From positions 1-64,000 of the forward strand of contig JASHNR010000058.1 in NCBI GenBank assembly GCA_030041535.1: a stretch of 64,000 nt of DNA. The letters are read 5' to 3'. This stretch comes from Nitrosopumilaceae archaeon (GTDB lineage Archaea; Thermoproteota; Nitrososphaeria; Nitrososphaerales; Nitrosopumilaceae). This document shows, in pieces, positions 42,566 through 51,076 of this stretch. The notes under the pieces were generated by a model, which worked only from the letters and a program-made list of their open reading frames with translations, did no database searches and was not told the DNA's origin. Every line of letters begins with the position of its first letter. Positions within the stretch are counted from its first letter, which is position 1. Both the position numbers and the translations under genes were made by a program.

Positions 42566-43338
42566 ATTTTTATCATCTCTAGATCAGTGGTTTGTATAAG
42601 ACTAACTACCTTTTGTTTATTTTTGCCAAGGCCTCTCCAATCCACAAGTGCATACTTGGCTTCTTTATTTCGGTCTAATATATGAGAAAAAAGGGTGCTA
42701 TCCAAATTATCTAATGCATGCTTTGGTACAACAGTACCAAGAGCAAATTCACCTTCAATCAATTCTTTGTTGAATTTCTTTGGATAGTGTGTACCACCAA
42801 AACATACTGCAACTTTGTGTTTTTCTGGTTCTTTGCAAACTTCTTCCACTATTATTTTGGACACGCTTTCACAGAGATTCTTGTCGTTCCACTCCTTTTG
42901 TGTTGTGCCAATTTCAATGAATAGAGTCGGCTTATTCAAAGCAGTTGGCCCGTGATGAGTAGCTTCAATAGTAATCTCAAATTTCGAGAAATTATTTCTT
43001 TTTGTCCACAAGTGTTTCATGTATGACTTTTGAAGATGTGGATGAGGTATTGCTATTTGTCGAGGAAAGCCACCAAACTGTGCCTCAGAAAAATTTCCTG
43101 TGCTATGACAAGTAAGTGCAAGAGTACCGCTTTCAGAGGCGTGCTTTGACAGAAATACATAACTGTCATATTGATATTTTTCTTCAATCCAATCAGCAGA
43201 TATTGCAGGTGTAGAAATTACAACGAGATCAAAATTTTTTCCGCAGTAGATGTCTCCTTGTTTTTGCATATCTTGTATCATGTAAGATGCCATGTTTGAG
43301 CCAGCAGGATCGGATTGGTATGCTACGAGTAACTGCAT
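42562..43338 (-). CDS. dtdA: D-aminoacyl-tRNA deacylase, archaeal DtdA/GEK1 type
   Basis: DtdA hydrolyses D-amino acids wrongly attached to tRNA. The 258-aa protein shows the family markers: FLSKHASESGTLALTCHSTGN near 82-102, TIEATHHGPTALNKPTLFIEIG near 122-143 and VCFGGTHYPKKFN near 178-190, with conserved His residues thought to bind zinc. It is the archaeal/plant type, unrelated to bacterial Dtd. The stop overlaps the MGMT start by 4 nt. Confidence 0.92.
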   Translation of the reverse strand: MQLLVAYQSDPAGSNMASYMIQDMQKQGDIYCGKNFDLVVISTPAISADWIEEKYQYDSYVFLSKHASESGTLALTCHSTGNFSEAQFGGFPRQIAIPHPHLQKSYMKHLWTKRNNFSKFEITIEATHHGPTALNKPTLFIEIGTTQKEWNDKNLCESVSKIIVEEVCKEPEKHKVAVCFGGTHYPKKFNKELIEGEFALGTVVPKHALDNLDSTLFSHILDRNKEAKYALVDWRGLGKNKQKVVSLIQTTDLEMIKI

Positions 43339-43377
43339 AAAATAAGAATTATAAGGACACTTTATTAACTTCCTTTA

Positions 43378-43557
43378 TTGGTCAATGCAAAACAAATGTT
43401 GAAGGACATGGCAAACACCATTAAGCTTGCCAGAAAATCAGATAAAGATGACTATATGCAACATTTACGATTAGTACTTCTAGGTATAGCTGGTATTGGC
43501 GGTATTGGTTTTGTAATACAGTTTACATTTGCAGTAATCAATTTAGGACACAAATAA
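43378..43557 (+). CDS. secE: Protein translocase subunit SecE (Sec61 gamma)
   Basis: SecE clamps SecY in the translocon. This 59-aa frame starts with TTG at 43378 and ends with TAA at 43555-43557. It has an amphipathic N-terminal helix (MLKDMANTIKLARKSDKDDY) and one membrane helix (LVLLGIAGIGGIGFVIQFTF). The order SecE-Spt5-L11 is conserved in archaea and confirms the assignment. An internal ATG at 43396 is possible but would cut the amphipathic helix. Confidence 0.9.
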   Translation: MVNAKQMLKDMANTIKLARKSDKDDYMQHLRLVLLGIAGIGGIGFVIQFTFAVINLGHK

Positions 43558-43560
43558 GAA

Positions 43561-44016
43561 TTGACTCAAGAAATAAAATCTCACTTTTTTGCAGTCAGGA
43601 CCACAGGGGGTCAGGAAAAGGTAGTACTTGGTCTCTTAGATAATCGAATCAAACTAAAAAAGCTAAATATACAATCTGTTTTGTTATTAGAGAATCTAAA
43701 GGGATATGTTGTACTAGAAGCAATTGATGCAAACGCTGCATTTGATGCGTTGCAAGGAATGAGACACATAAGAGGTCAGCTTAGAGGAGAACTACAATTC
43801 AAGGATATTGAAGGATACCTCGTTAAAAAGTCCACAGTGTCAGAACTTTCAGTTGATCAAATAGTTGAGATAATTGGTGGTCCTTTCAAAGGTATGAAAG
43901 CCACAGTAACCAGAATTGATCACGACAAGGAGGAGGCAACAGTCATTTTGCTTGATGCACCTTATCAGCTACCAGTAACTGTAGATGCAAACTATCTAAA
44001 ACCATCATCACAGTAG
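43561..44016 (+). CDS. spt5: Transcription elongation factor Spt5 (NusG family)
   Basis: Spt5 binds the RNA polymerase clamp and raises processivity. The 151-aa protein has the NGN domain (about 5-88: FFAVRTTGGQEKVVLGLL) and a C-terminal KOW domain (about 95-148: DQIVEIIGGPFKGMKATVTRI). TTG start 3 nt after the SecE stop. Its partner Spt4 is not encoded in this window. Confidence 0.94.
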   Translation: MTQEIKSHFFAVRTTGGQEKVVLGLLDNRIKLKKLNIQSVLLLENLKGYVVLEAIDANAAFDALQGMRHIRGQLRGELQFKDIEGYLVKKSTVSELSVDQIVEIIGGPFKGMKATVTRIDHDKEEATVILLDAPYQLPVTVDANYLKPSSQ

Positions 44017-44053
44017 CAAGGATTAAATTTACAGTAAAGAGGGAAAAGAAATC

Positions 44054-44536
44054 ATGGCAGAGATTCAAACTGTTTCTGCACTTGTAACAGGCGGCCAAGC
44101 AAGCGCCGGCCCTCCACTTGGACCTACTTTAGGACCACTAGGGGTAAACATTTTACAGATAGTTACTGCAATCAACGAAAAAACAAAGGATTTTGAAGGA
44201 ATGAAGGTTCCAGTTACTGTCACTGTAGATAAAAAGAGCAAACAATGGTCAGTCGAGGTAGGAATTCCTTCTGCATCTGCTCTAATTTTAAAAGAAGCTG
44301 GCCTTCAAAAAGGATCAGGAACATCTGGCGCCACATGGGTTGGAGATATTACTATAGATTCTGCCGTAAAGGTTGCAAAATTAAAAATTGATTCCTCTTA
44401 CGCTATAGACTTCAAAGCTGCTGCAAAAGAAGTCATAGGAACATGCTTATCACTTGGAATAAAGGTAGATGGAAAGAACCCCAAAGAAGTAACTGCAGAA
44501 ATTGATGCAGGCAAGTGGGAAGAGAAATTCAAGTAA
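44054..44536 (+). CDS. rpl11: Large ribosomal subunit protein L11 (uL11)
   Basis: L11 forms the base of the ribosomal stalk with L10. The 160-aa protein has GGQASAGPPLGPTLGPLGVN near 12-31 and the C-terminal rRNA-binding domain (GTCLSLGIKVDGKNPKEVTAEI). It ends one base before the end of the convergent Lrp gene. L1 and L10 follow only after that gene, so the stalk cluster is broken here. Confidence 0.95.
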   Translation: MAEIQTVSALVTGGQASAGPPLGPTLGPLGVNILQIVTAINEKTKDFEGMKVPVTVTVDKKSKQWSVEVGIPSASALILKEAGLQKGSGTSGATWVGDITIDSAVKVAKLKIDSSYAIDFKAAAKEVIGTCLSLGIKVDGKNPKEVTAEIDAGKWEEKFK

Positions 44537-44537
44537 A

Positions 44538-44996
44538 CTATTCAGTCATGGAATATACAGAATCTTTGTCTGTCCTCTGAAGCTCTACAAAAGTTTCGGT
44601 ATTTTGTATTCCTTCTATCTTTCCAATTTTTTCAATTGCCACAGTATGCAATTCCTCTAAGTTTGTTGCCCTTAGAGTAATCAGAATATCGAACCTGCCT
44701 GTAACTTCGGATATTTCTATAACTTCGGGCGTTTTCATTAGGGATTTGTGAATCTGATCCTTTAATTTTGGATCTCTGTTGATTCCCATTGTAGCTCTTA
44801 CGCCAATCCCTATGAGAGATTCATCTACCACTATTGTAAACTTCTTTATCAGTTTCTTTTTGATGAGCCTTTTGATTCTACTATACAATACAGATGTGTT
44901 TATTCCTAATTTTTTTGAAAGGTTTGGTACAGAAATATTACCGTCTCTAGCAAGTTCGGTAATTATTTTCATGTCTAGTTCATCAAATTTGTGCAA
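44538..44996 (-). CDS. Lrp/AsnC-family transcriptional regulator
   Basis: This 152-aa protein has an N-terminal winged helix-turn-helix (about 4-55: DELDMKIITELARDGNISVPNLSKKLGI...YSRIKRL) and a C-terminal RAM/AsnC effector domain (about 65-145: VIEISEVTGRFDILITLRATNLEEL). Such proteins form octamers and respond to amino acids or other small ligands. It sits between L11 and L1 on the opposite strand. Its targets are unknown. Confidence 0.9.
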   Translation of the reverse strand: MHKFDELDMKIITELARDGNISVPNLSKKLGINTSVLYSRIKRLIKKKLIKKFTIVVDESLIGIGVRATMGINRDPKLKDQIHKSLMKTPEVIEISEVTGRFDILITLRATNLEELHTVAIEKIGKIEGIQNTETFVELQRTDKDSVYSMTE

Positions 44997-45130
44997 GTTT
45001 GCGACTACTTTTTGTTACTATTTAATAAATGTAAGTTCTATTGTCGAAACCTGATGTTCTTACAACTTAAATTCCATAAAATGAAATTTTTAGACACAAG
45101 CCATTCCCGAAGAACTCTGTCACTAAACGA

Positions 45131-45138
45131 TTTTAAAT
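45131..45138 (+). promoter_or_regulatory. TATA-like box for L1-L10
   Basis: TTTTAAAT is centred about 29 nt before the L1 ATG at 45163, which fits a leaderless promoter. L1 and L10 therefore appear to be transcribed apart from SecE-Spt5-L11. Confidence 0.45.
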
Positions 45139-45162
45139 AGGCATTCAGAAAGGCTTTTCGTA

Positions 45163-45810
45163 ATGATCAACGAATCCCAGATAACGCAGATGATAGTTGA
45201 AGCTAAAAAGAACCAGAAGGAGAGAAAATTCAAGCAATCGCTAGAACTAATCATGGTTTTCAAAGATATCGATGTTAAGAAGGGATTTGCCATTAATGAG
45301 ACAGTCCAGTTACCCAAAAAATTAAACCAGCCAGCATCTGTATGTGTGATTGCTTCAGGCGACCTTGGACTAAAGGCTAAAAATGCAGATAAGGTTGTAG
45401 ATGGAACACAACTGACACAAATTGGCGCGAACAAGAGAGAATCACGCAAGCTGATTAATGGCTATGATTTCTTTCTTGCCGATACTCAACTCATGGCTAA
45501 TGTAGGTAAGACATTAGGTCAATTCATGGGTCCAAGAGGAAAAATGCCTACTCCGGTTCCATTCAATGCACCCATAGATGCAATATTGGAAAGATTCAGA
45601 TCTTCAATTAGAGTAAGACTGAGAAATTCTCTGTCACTAGCATGTAAGATAGGTGATGAATCCATGGCAGATGACGATTTAGCTGCTAATGCAAATGCAG
45701 TAATTAGCACCATTGAGAAAAAACTCCCAAGCGGCGATAGAAACATCAAAAAAGTGATGGTGAAAACCACAATGGGCAAAACAATCAAACCACCGGCGGG
45801 AACAAAGTAA
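45163..45810 (+). CDS. rpl1: Large ribosomal subunit protein L1 (uL1)
   Basis: L1 forms the mobile L1 stalk at the E site. The 215-aa protein shows FAINETVQLPKKLNQPASVCV, FMGPRGKMPTPVPFNAPID (the GPRGKMP signature) and VMVKTTMGKTIKPP at the end. In methanogens L1 represses its own operon by binding a leader in the mRNA; no leader is seen here because the TATA-like box is only about 29 nt from the ATG. Confidence 0.95.
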   Translation: MINESQITQMIVEAKKNQKERKFKQSLELIMVFKDIDVKKGFAINETVQLPKKLNQPASVCVIASGDLGLKAKNADKVVDGTQLTQIGANKRESRKLINGYDFFLADTQLMANVGKTLGQFMGPRGKMPTPVPFNAPIDAILERFRSSIRVRLRNSLSLACKIGDESMADDDLAANANAVISTIEKKLPSGDRNIKKVMVKTTMGKTIKPPAGTK

Positions 45811-45811
45811 G

Positions 45812-46678
45812 ATGCACCAAAACAGAACAAAATATCCTCAAAAGAAAACACAGATGTATCAACAGATCCAAGAACTCCCAAAGAAATACAAAGTGATTGC
45901 ACTGGTACGAATGGAAAAGGTTAGATCTTCCCAGTTATTACCATTAAGAAAGAAATTCAAAAATGACGTTGAGATTATTAGTATTAAAGACAAGGTAGCG
46001 CAGAAAGCACTTGCTGTGCTGAAGATGCCTTCAATTGAAAAGCTAGCTGACAAACTAGTTGGCCAATGTGTCTTAATGTTCACAAACATGAGTCCACACA
46101 AACTAAACATTTTACTTGGAAAAAACAAGATAATGCTAGCAGCTAGAGGCGGAGACAAAGCAAGCATAGATGTAGTAATAAAGGCAGGTAATACAGGAAT
46201 AACCCCAGGCCCAATTCTTACTGATTTTAAGGAGGCGGGGGTCACTACAAAGATTGATCAAGGAACAGTTTGGATAACTAAAGACTCTACTGCTGCAAAG
46301 AAAGGTGATGTGATTTCTACAAAACTTGCAACCCTCCTTAGCAAGCTTGATGTCAAACCTGTCGAGGCAGGAATAATTCTAAACGCAGCAATGGAAGAAA
46401 ATACAGTATACAACCAAGAGGAGCTATTAATTGACGTAGAAAAATACAGGGAAGCATTTGCAAAAGCACACCAAGAAGCAATGTCATTATCCATTGAGAT
46501 AGGTTACGTTACAAAGGAAAATGTCAATGCAATTCTTGCAAGGGCTGCACAGCATGCCAGGTCGCTTGCTATAGAATCAGGTTATCTGACTAAGGAAACA
46601 AAGAATCAGACAATTCAAAAAGCTCATGCCCAAGCAGTCGCACTGACAGGCAAGTTAAAGAATTATACCTCACAGTAA
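45812..46678 (+). CDS. rpl10: Large ribosomal subunit protein L10 (uL10/P0)
   Basis: L10 anchors the L12 dimers of the stalk. The 288-aa archaeal/eukaryal P0-type protein has KVIALVRMEKVRSSQLLPLRKKF near 26-48, GGDKASIDVVIKAGNTGITPGP (the insertion domain) and a long C-terminal helix region with two related segments (EIGYVTKENVNAILARAAQHA and ESGYLTKETKNQTIQKAHAQA) that bind L12 dimers. The Ala-rich hinge and acidic tail of other archaeal P0 proteins are not seen. It starts 1 nt after L1. Confidence 0.94.
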   Translation: MHQNRTKYPQKKTQMYQQIQELPKKYKVIALVRMEKVRSSQLLPLRKKFKNDVEIISIKDKVAQKALAVLKMPSIEKLADKLVGQCVLMFTNMSPHKLNILLGKNKIMLAARGGDKASIDVVIKAGNTGITPGPILTDFKEAGVTTKIDQGTVWITKDSTAAKKGDVISTKLATLLSKLDVKPVEAGIILNAAMEENTVYNQEELLIDVEKYREAFAKAHQEAMSLSIEIGYVTKENVNAILARAAQHARSLAIESGYLTKETKNQTIQKAHAQAVALTGKLKNYTSQ

Positions 46679-46687
46679 AGAAAAAAT

Positions 46688-47323
46688 TTACTTTTCACGC
46701 GCCTTTGGTAAGTTCCAGTTGTATTTCATGGCTACAAGCCTAGGCACAGTTGTAACCACGATAGAGGCTATTGTTGCAATCTCTAGATTGGAATCAATAC
46801 TGAGTGAAATATAGAAGATCAACACTCCCAGGAAACTTGCAGAGGCATAGAGTTCTTTTACAAATACCATAGGCACCTCATTTACGAACATATCTCGCAA
46901 GATTCCTCCTCCTACAGCGGTAACCATACCTGCCATAGCAATAGCAAGGAAATTCATACCATAGACTTCGTATGCAAATGTTGCACCAATAGCAGTAAAA
47001 ACACCGAGTCCTATTGCATCGAATTTTAAAAACAGATTCCAGTGTTTTTGCATTTTTGGATATAGAAAGAATATTACAAAACCAGTTGTTACTGTTATGA
47101 TCACGTAATAAGGATCAGATATAGAATGCGGTGGAAAATGTCCCATTATTATATCTCTTAGAGTTCCCCCCGCTACACCGGTTATTGTTGCAAGAATAAT
47201 TATACCAACAATGTCAGCTTTGTGTTCAATTGCCTTGAATGCACCAGTAACAGCAAAAGCCATTGTTCCAAAAAGATCCAAGGCAAGAAGGGTAGCTTGA
47301 ACAGGTAATGATAGATCTGTCAA
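46688..47323 (-). CDS. TRIC-type/UPF0126 membrane channel protein
   Basis: This 211-aa protein belongs to the UPF0126 (YicG/TRIC) family of trimeric cation channels. It has two related halves of three membrane helices each plus one extra helix. The glycine-rich turns TGVAGGTLRDIIMG (about 48-61) and TAVGGGILRDMFVNEVP (about 137-153) mark each half; the GGG-LRD motifs are the family signature. It begins with TTG and lies between L10 and L12 on the minus strand. The transported ion in archaea is thought to be K+. Confidence 0.9.
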   Translation of the reverse strand: MTDLSLPVQATLLALDLFGTMAFAVTGAFKAIEHKADIVGIIILATITGVAGGTLRDIIMGHFPPHSISDPYYVIITVTTGFVIFFLYPKMQKHWNLFLKFDAIGLGVFTAIGATFAYEVYGMNFLAIAMAGMVTAVGGGILRDMFVNEVPMVFVKELYASASFLGVLIFYISLSIDSNLEIATIASIVVTTVPRLVAMKYNWNLPKAREK

Positions 47324-47394
47324 ATTACAATGTGTTAGATAAGATAGTAAATAATCTTTAGAAAATTACAAAAAAGGAAATAGAGATAACAGAT

Positions 47395-47694
47395 TTAACC
47401 GAACAGTGCTGAAAGGCCTTCCATTGCCTGCTCTTCAGTCTTTGCAGAAGGCACCTCTGCCTCTTTCTTGTCTTCTTTTGCACCACCTGCTGGTGCTGCA
47501 GCTGGTGCTGCTACTGCAACTGGTGCAGCTTTGATTGCCTCTTCAATGTTCACATCAGCGAGTGCTGCTATGAGTGCTTTTACTTGAGCTTCGTTTACTG
47601 TGGCTCCTGAGGCCTTGATTATACTAGATATATTTGCCTCATTAATTTCCTTCTTTTCCTTGTGCAAAAGCAATGCAGCGTACACGTATTCCAT
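47395..47694 (-). CDS. rpl12: Large ribosomal subunit protein L12 (archaeal P1)
   Basis: L12 is the flexible stalk protein that recruits translation factors. The protein of 99 aa shows [23 protein letters not shown] at the start, an Ala/Pro hinge and the C-terminal acidic end [13 protein letters not shown], the factor-binding tail shared with eukaryotic P proteins. I chose the ATG at 47694: it matches the family, and a TATA-like box lies about 29 nt upstream; the longer frame starts inside that promoter. L12 is here inverted relative to L10. Confidence 0.94.
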   Translation of the reverse strand: MEYVYAALLLHKEKKEINEANISSIIKASGATVNEAQVKALIAALADVNIEEAIKAAPVAVAAPAAAPAGGAKEDKKEAEVPSAKTEEQAMEGLSALFG

Positions 47695-47718
47695 TGTAAA
47701 CGAAATTTGCAAGAGCCA

Positions 47719-47728
47719 TAATATAAAA
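47719..47728 (-). promoter_or_regulatory. TATA-like box for L12
   Basis: On the minus strand GTTTTATATT is centred about 29 nt before the ATG at 47694 and rules out the longer reading frame as the translated form. Confidence 0.5.
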
Positions 47729-47773
47729 CTATGGAGATTCTCGATTGCAAAAAACATGCGATGCGCTGATTAT

Positions 47774-48286
47774 CTAATTGAGGATCTTAAGACTTCTGCA
47801 AATAGAATACATGTATCTCTTGAGTTCTTTATCATATAATGTATCCATTCTTTGCTTCAAAACTCTTTTTGCCTGATCCTTATCTGGTCCATCAGATAAA
47901 GAAAGCACATTGTTTATCAACTCCGGAACAGATTCTCTGACCCATCCAGTGATAATACCGTAAATGTTTTTGTGTAGTTTTTCCACATAGTCAATACTTA
48001 CATCAAAAATTCCTGTAAAGTTATCATATTCGACTCTGTAAATTAAGGCAAAGACGATCTCTTTCGATGTGGGATCTTTCAATATTTGTTCTGATTGCGG
48101 ACCTGCCTTTCCTTGAGAAACCTTGTTCTTCAGGCCGACGGGATTTATAATAATACCATTTACTCCTATTTTGGAATTTTCTATTCCTGTTACTATGCCT
48201 ACTACAACATCTTTGTAATCGCCATTTTGCTTGGAAGCGAAAACATAGTCTCCCTCTTTCCAGCCCTTCTTTTCAAATATGAACAT
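47774..48286 (-). CDS. Hypothetical protein
   Basis: I do not recognise this 170-aa soluble protein. The first 60 residues are beta-rich and begin FEKKGWKEGDYVFASKQNGDYKDVVVGIVTGI, which could be an SH3- or KOW-like barrel. The rest is helical (VESVPEL-like RESVPELINNVLSL, DKDQAKRVLKQRMDTLYDKELKRYMYSI). It is divergent from AlaS and upstream of L12, with a TATA-like box of its own about 26 nt before the ATG. Confidence 0.65.
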   Translation of the reverse strand: MFIFEKKGWKEGDYVFASKQNGDYKDVVVGIVTGIENSKIGVNGIIINPVGLKNKVSQGKAGPQSEQILKDPTSKEIVFALIYRVEYDNFTGIFDVSIDYVEKLHKNIYGIITGWVRESVPELINNVLSLSDGPDKDQAKRVLKQRMDTLYDKELKRYMYSICRSLKILN

Positions 48287-48306
48287 AAGAAATTCTCAAA
48301 AAAGAT

Positions 48307-48316
48307 CATATTTAAT
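48307..48316 (-). promoter_or_regulatory. TATA-like box for the hypothetical gene at 47774
   Basis: On the minus strand ATTAAATATG is centred about 26 nt before the ATG at 48286. Confidence 0.35.
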
Positions 48317-48330
48317 GTGTTGCTTCAGAA

Positions 48331-48340
48331 TACTTAATAT
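48331..48340 (+). promoter_or_regulatory. TATA-like box for AlaS-LeuS
   Basis: TACTTAATAT is centred about 28 nt before the AlaS ATG at 48364. Confidence 0.4.
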
Positions 48341-48363
48341 CCATCAGGACAAAAACTTGTGAA

Positions 48364-51069
48364 ATGGACAAGGGTCAGATTCTTGCCAAGTTTTCATCAG
48401 ACCCTAATAGGTATTACAAGGTATCTCTTTTTGAACAAGAAGGATTCAAGAGAAAATCTTGTTCTAAGTGTGGTCGGTATTTCTGGGTGTTAGATTATGG
48501 ACAGAACCTTTGTCCTGAGCATACAGAAAATAGTTATTCCTTCATAGGAGATCCTCCAACTAGAAAAAGATTCGATTACACACAGGCTTGGAAGGAGGTA
48601 GAGTCTTTTTTTGTAAATAATGGGCACAAGTCAGTGAATAGATATCCAGTAGTATGTAGGTGGAGGGATGATCTTTATTTCACAATTGCTTCAATAGTTG
48701 ATTTTCAGAGGGTAATGGGTTCCAAAGTAGTCTTTGAATTTCCAGCAAATCCTTTGGTTGTACCACAAACATGTCTTAGATTCAAAGACATAGAAAACGT
48801 TGGAGTGACGGGTAGACATTTTTCAAGTTTTTGCATGATTGGTCAACATAGCATACCAAACTCACAAGGTTATTGGAAGGACAAATGTGTTGAACTTGAT
48901 TTTAGATTACTCACTGATAAATTTGGAATTAACAAAGAAGAGATAGTTTTTGTCGAAGATGTATGGTCAGGAGGAGGCTCTTTTGGATCATCATTAGAAT
49001 ATTTTGTACGAGGATTAGAACTAGGTAATGCAGTATTTACCGAATTCCAAGGGGATTTGGAAAACTATTCTGTGTTGGACCAAAAAATCATAGACATGGG
49101 AGCAGGCCTTGAACGATTTGCGTGGATTACAATGGGAACTCCAACTGCCTATGATTGTTGTTTTGGACCCATAACAAAATACATGATCGAAAAGATAGGC
49201 ATGGATGCTGATTCTGATATCATATCGAAATATTTCAGAGCTATTGCCAAAACATTATCCGAGTCTACGGATATATCAATAGCAAGAAAAAGTGCTGCCT
49301 CAGCTGCAGGGATTGACAATGTAAAGATGGACAAAATTATCTCCCCACTAGAGGGAATCTACCTCATTGCAGACCATCTAAGAACTCTAATATTTGCAAT
49401 CTCAGACGGTGCATTACCAAGTAATGTTGGTGGAGGATACAATCTGAGAATGTTATTGAGGCGCACTCTGGCAACAATAGATAGATTTGGTTGGAATTTC
49501 GATCTTGATGATCTAATCGACCTTCACGTAGATTATCTAAAATCTACATATCGTGAACTTGAGGAAACTAGGAGTGATGTCAAAACAATCATCAGGATTG
49601 AAAAGGATCGTTACAAAGAATCACGAGTTAGAATGACAAACATTGCAAACATGTTAAAATCACAAAAAAAGAAATTAGATGTAAATGACTTGATTCGCCT
49701 GTATGAATCCGATGGTATAACACCTGATTTTCTAAAAGAAACACAGATCATTTCAGAGATTCCATCTACATTTTATGAAAAATTATCTGATTTGCATCAA
49801 TCAGAGAAGACTGAAAAAACGGTACAATTGGATTTGGATAGGATTCCAGACACAGATTTACTATATTACAAGGAGGAACCACACGAATTTGAAGCCAGAG
49901 TGCTCAAAGTCTTGGATGGAAAGCATGTCATACTTGATCAAACATTATTTTATCCAAGAGGTGGAGGTCAAGAACCAGATCATGGCAGGATTGGAAATTA
50001 TGCTGTTGTCGATGTGAACAAACATGGCAATATTGTAATTCATGAAACAAAGGGAGGAGCCCCACTGGAGGGAGAGATTATAAAATGTGAAATAGATTCT
50101 GTCAGGCGTTACGGTATAACACGACATCATACAAGTACTCACGTTCTTAACGCATCTGCAAGAAACACTTTGGGTTCTTGGATTTGGCAACATTCAGCGT
50201 TTAAGGAACAAGATTATGCCAGACTTGACATTACTCACCATTCAAACCTCACAGAAGAGGAGATAATGAAAATAGAAGACCTTGCAAATTTTACAATTCG
50301 AAAAGATATACCAATTCGTATCAAGGAATTTGAACGAGGGGAAGCAGAGCAGAAATATGGATTTAGGATATATCAAGGCGGAGTTGTGCCGGTAAAATTA
50401 GTCCGAATTGTAAACATCGAGGGCCTTGACGTTGAAGCATGCGGTGGAACCCATGTCAATAAAACAGGCGAATTGGGTCTAATCAAAATTACAAAAGCAG
50501 AAAGGATTCAAGATGGAGTGGTCAGATTGGAATTTGTTTCCGGAGAGGCAGCGCTCAAGTATACGCAGAATCAAGATAAGAAAATATCGCAGATTGTAAA
50601 ATCTCTTGGCTCAAGCAAGGAAAAAATTCTAGAATCATTTGAACACGTTGTCAAAGATGGAGAGGATGCAAAAAAAAAGGTCAAACAAATAGTGAAAAGA
50701 ACCGCGGAGTCTTCTGCAAAAGCTGCAATTGCTCAAGCAAAAGTTCTTGGAAAAGTCAAGTTATTTATCACAGTTGAAGAAGAGCTTGACGACGAATATC
50801 ACATAGCAGTAGGCGAACAAGCAGCGGATCTTGATAAATCTCTCGTTTATTGCGCCTTGATCATAAAAAATGGCTCAATTCGCATAGTTGCATTTTCTGG
50901 TGCTGATGCCGTAAATACTAAGAAAGCAGGAGATTTAGTCAAAGAGGTGGCCAAAGTACTAGGCGGTTCAGGCGGAGGAAAAGATACGTTTGGCCAGGGC
51001 GGAGGAAAAGACATGCTCAAGATAAAAGACGCCCTTCTTGCTGCTGAGCAATCCATTCTTGGAAAGTGA
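48364..51069 (+). CDS. alaS: Alanyl-tRNA synthetase, archaeal type
   Basis: AlaS charges tRNA-Ala, recognising the G3-U70 pair. The 901-aa protein has the archaeal N-terminal zinc-binding addition (CSKCGRYFWVLDYGQNLCPEH, about 35-55) and the class II core with the motif 2 region (FSSFCMIGQHSIP). The editing domain has the HxxxH zinc motif (ITRHHTSTHVLN) and VEACGGTHVNKTGELG, and a C-Ala domain ends in GGSGGGKDTFGQGGGK. Seven nt separate it from LeuS. Confidence 0.95.
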   Translation: MDKGQILAKFSSDPNRYYKVSLFEQEGFKRKSCSKCGRYFWVLDYGQNLCPEHTENSYSFIGDPPTRKRFDYTQAWKEVESFFVNNGHKSVNRYPVVCRWRDDLYFTIASIVDFQRVMGSKVVFEFPANPLVVPQTCLRFKDIENVGVTGRHFSSFCMIGQHSIPNSQGYWKDKCVELDFRLLTDKFGINKEEIVFVEDVWSGGGSFGSSLEYFVRGLELGNAVFTEFQGDLENYSVLDQKIIDMGAGLERFAWITMGTPTAYDCCFGPITKYMIEKIGMDADSDIISKYFRAIAKTLSESTDISIARKSAASAAGIDNVKMDKIISPLEGIYLIADHLRTLIFAISDGALPSNVGGGYNLRMLLRRTLATIDRFGWNFDLDDLIDLHVDYLKSTYRELEETRSDVKTIIRIEKDRYKESRVRMTNIANMLKSQKKKLDVNDLIRLYESDGITPDFLKETQIISEIPSTFYEKLSDLHQSEKTEKTVQLDLDRIPDTDLLYYKEEPHEFEARVLKVLDGKHVILDQTLFYPRGGGQEPDHGRIGNYAVVDVNKHGNIVIHETKGGAPLEGEIIKCEIDSVRRYGITRHHTSTHVLNASARNTLGSWIWQHSAFKEQDYARLDITHHSNLTEEEIMKIEDLANFTIRKDIPIRIKEFERGEAEQKYGFRIYQGGVVPVKLVRIVNIEGLDVEACGGTHVNKTGELGLIKITKAERIQDGVVRLEFVSGEAALKYTQNQDKKISQIVKSLGSSKEKILESFEHVVKDGEDAKKKVKQIVKRTAESSAKAAIAQAKVLGKVKLFITVEEELDDEYHIAVGEQAADLDKSLVYCALIIKNGSIRIVAFSGADAVNTKKAGDLVKEVAKVLGGSGGGKDTFGQGGGKDMLKIKDALLAAEQSILGK

Positions 51070-51076
51070 CAAGACA

